From positions 1 to 15,911 of the forward strand of contig JAFXPL010000069.1 of NCBI GenBank assembly GCA_017527945.1: a DNA stretch of 15,911 nucleotides, read 5' to 3'. The translations under genes and the position numbers were made by a program. Positions 15,251 to 15,911 of the stretch are shown one piece after another. The notes under the pieces were generated by a model that saw only the letters and a program-made list of their open reading frames with translations, did no database searches and was not told the DNA's origin. Position 1 is the stretch's first letter, and each line of letters opens with the position of its first letter. Source of the DNA: Bacteroidales bacterium (GTDB taxonomy: Bacteria; Bacteroidota; Bacteroidia; Bacteroidales; WCHB1-69).

Positions 15251-15341
15251 CATAGTTATAGTTATAGTCATAGTTATAGTCATAGTTATAGTCATAGTTA
15301 TAGTCATGGTCATAAGTTATAGTCATAGTTATTGTCATTGT
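15251..15341. repeat. Hexanucleotide tandem repeat (YATAGT), about 15 units
   Basis: Units alternate CATAGT and TATAGT with a few variants (CATGGT, TATTGT, CATTGT) and one 7-bp unit (CATAAGT). On the minus strand it reads as ACTATR repeats ending toward the inverted-repeat element, mirroring the ACTATA core of the 19-bp repeat on the left. It ends exactly at the first base of the S41 peptidase stop codon (15341-15343). Confidence 0.92.
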
Positions 15342-15911
15342 TACCGATTCTGAATATACAGGAGCGCTGCGTCCAGTTGCGGGCGGAAGTCGCCGTTGTG
15401 GTCTTTGCGAAGGACGATTTCGTCGGGGGTGTGGCCGATACCTTCCCACACTTTGCCGCCAATTTGCGCCTCAAAGGTGGAAGTATAGACATAGTGACCC
15501 TCCGACAGGTCCGAAGTCCCGAATGGTCCGCCGTAGTTGAGGTCAATGCGGTTGGCGTCCTGCAACGGGCCGGTGCCGCCGTGCGTGCGCTCGCCAATGG
15601 TGTGCGCGGTAGGTAGCACCGCCTTGATGGTCATCGGTTCGATTTCGCCCATACTCACCGAGTGAATGTCGCAGAGAATCACATACGGGATGTTCTCGGC
15701 GGTGATGTCACGATGGTAACGTTTGTTCGGGTCGATGTAGTACGGGGTCCATACGGAGTATTCGTAACGTCCGGGACCCTCCTTGTAGCGGGTCTTCATA
15801 ATCTCGGTACGCTCGTTGAGGTAGTTGCCGATGAGGTAGTCGAGGTCGTCCTGGTAGCCGCCGCGGTTGCAGCGGTTGTCGAGGATGATGCCGGCGAGCT
15901 CGCTGCGCGGG
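15341..15911 (-). CDS. S41-family peptidase, C-terminal part (5' end off window)
   Basis: The last 189 codons of a protease of the S41 (C-terminal processing/tricorn-like) family; the reading frame stays open to the right edge, so the ATG at 15799 is internal. Seen in order: a strand-and-glycine motif AGIILDNRCNRGGYQDDLDYL, like the LRxNGGG segment of the family; CDIHSVSMGEIEP, where the nucleophile serine of the SxS-x-(G/A)-E motif is expected; and TIGERTHGGTGPL. In CtpA-type enzymes the last motif carries the catalytic lysine (GKG), but here it reads GGTG. A tricorn-like Ser/His/Glu mechanism is therefore more likely than a Ser/Lys dyad. Any PDZ or N-terminal signal would lie outside. No hairpin terminator follows, only the hexanucleotide tract. 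Confidence 0.85.
   Translation of the reverse strand, partial: PRSELAGIILDNRCNRGGYQDDLDYLIGNYLNERTEIMKTRYKEGPGRYEYSVWTPYYIDPNKRYHRDITAENIPYVILCDIHSVSMGEIEPMTIKAVLPTAHTIGERTHGGTGPLQDANRIDLNYGGPFGTSDLSEGHYVYTSTFEAQIGGKVWEGIGHTPDEIVLRKDHNGDFRPQLDAALLYIQNR

Larger units (their letters stand above)
14643..15340. other. Gene-free interval of about 700 bp
   Basis: Between pepP and the S41 peptidase I see no credible gene. It holds the pepP promoter, the 19-bp tandem repeat, the inverted-repeat element and a hexanucleotide tract. The outer parts are AT-rich and the interior GC-rich. Confidence 0.8.

Noticed and set aside
15251..15341. Repeat tract considered as CRISPR or as the C-terminus of a protein
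   Set aside because: Units are contiguous hexamers without spacers, and the S41 frame stops exactly at the tract's edge.

Overview
The window comes from an anaerobic Bacteroidota bacterium, most likely of the order Bacteroidales. Three things point there: two adjacent secreted proteins with type IX secretion (T9SS) C-terminal signals, one type A and one type B; promoters of the Bacteroidota form TAnnTTTG; and few Shine-Dalgarno sequences. HndB/HndC-type subunits of an NAD(P)-linked [FeFe] hydrogenase indicate a fermentative anaerobe. I cannot name a genus.

Layout, left to right. Every gene is on the minus strand except one. (1) 1-1595: hydrogenase-type diaphorase subunit HndC/HydB, cut by the left edge, preceded by the small [2Fe-2S] protein HndB. 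(2) 1830-5302: a two-gene operon of secreted T9SS substrates, flanked on both sides by same-orientation tracts of one heptanucleotide repeat, and AT-rich over most of its length between GC-rich ends. (3) 5525-6262: the only plus-strand gene, a membrane-anchored SIMPL-domain protein. It converges on manC (mannose-1-phosphate guanylyltransferase), with one bidirectional terminator between them. (4) 7462-8655: pgk, upstream of manC on the same strand, with a 30-bp palindrome between the two. (5) 8757-10544: a ClC-family anion transporter or channel with C-terminal CBS domains. (6) 10626-13114: an operon of a type-B carboxylesterase and two paralogous half-size chromate-transporter (CHR) proteins whose reading frames overlap by ATGA. 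(7) 13245-14642: an aminopeptidase P family enzyme with its own promoter and terminator. (8) 14702-15341: a gene-free, repeat-bounded, hairpin-rich element with 42-bp inverted repeats. (9) 15341 to the right edge: the C-terminal part of an S41-family peptidase.

The genes are mostly housekeeping (glycolysis, GDP-mannose supply, peptide turnover, redox) mixed with envelope and ion-transport functions, and no single pathway unites them. The features most worth a second look are non-coding or architectural: the symmetric element at 14702-15341, the repeat-flanked T9SS operon with its internal base-composition boundaries, and a promoter motif, TAnnTTTGC(C/G)G, found upstream of six minus-strand transcription units. 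No tRNA, rRNA, CRISPR array, transposase or phage gene was seen.
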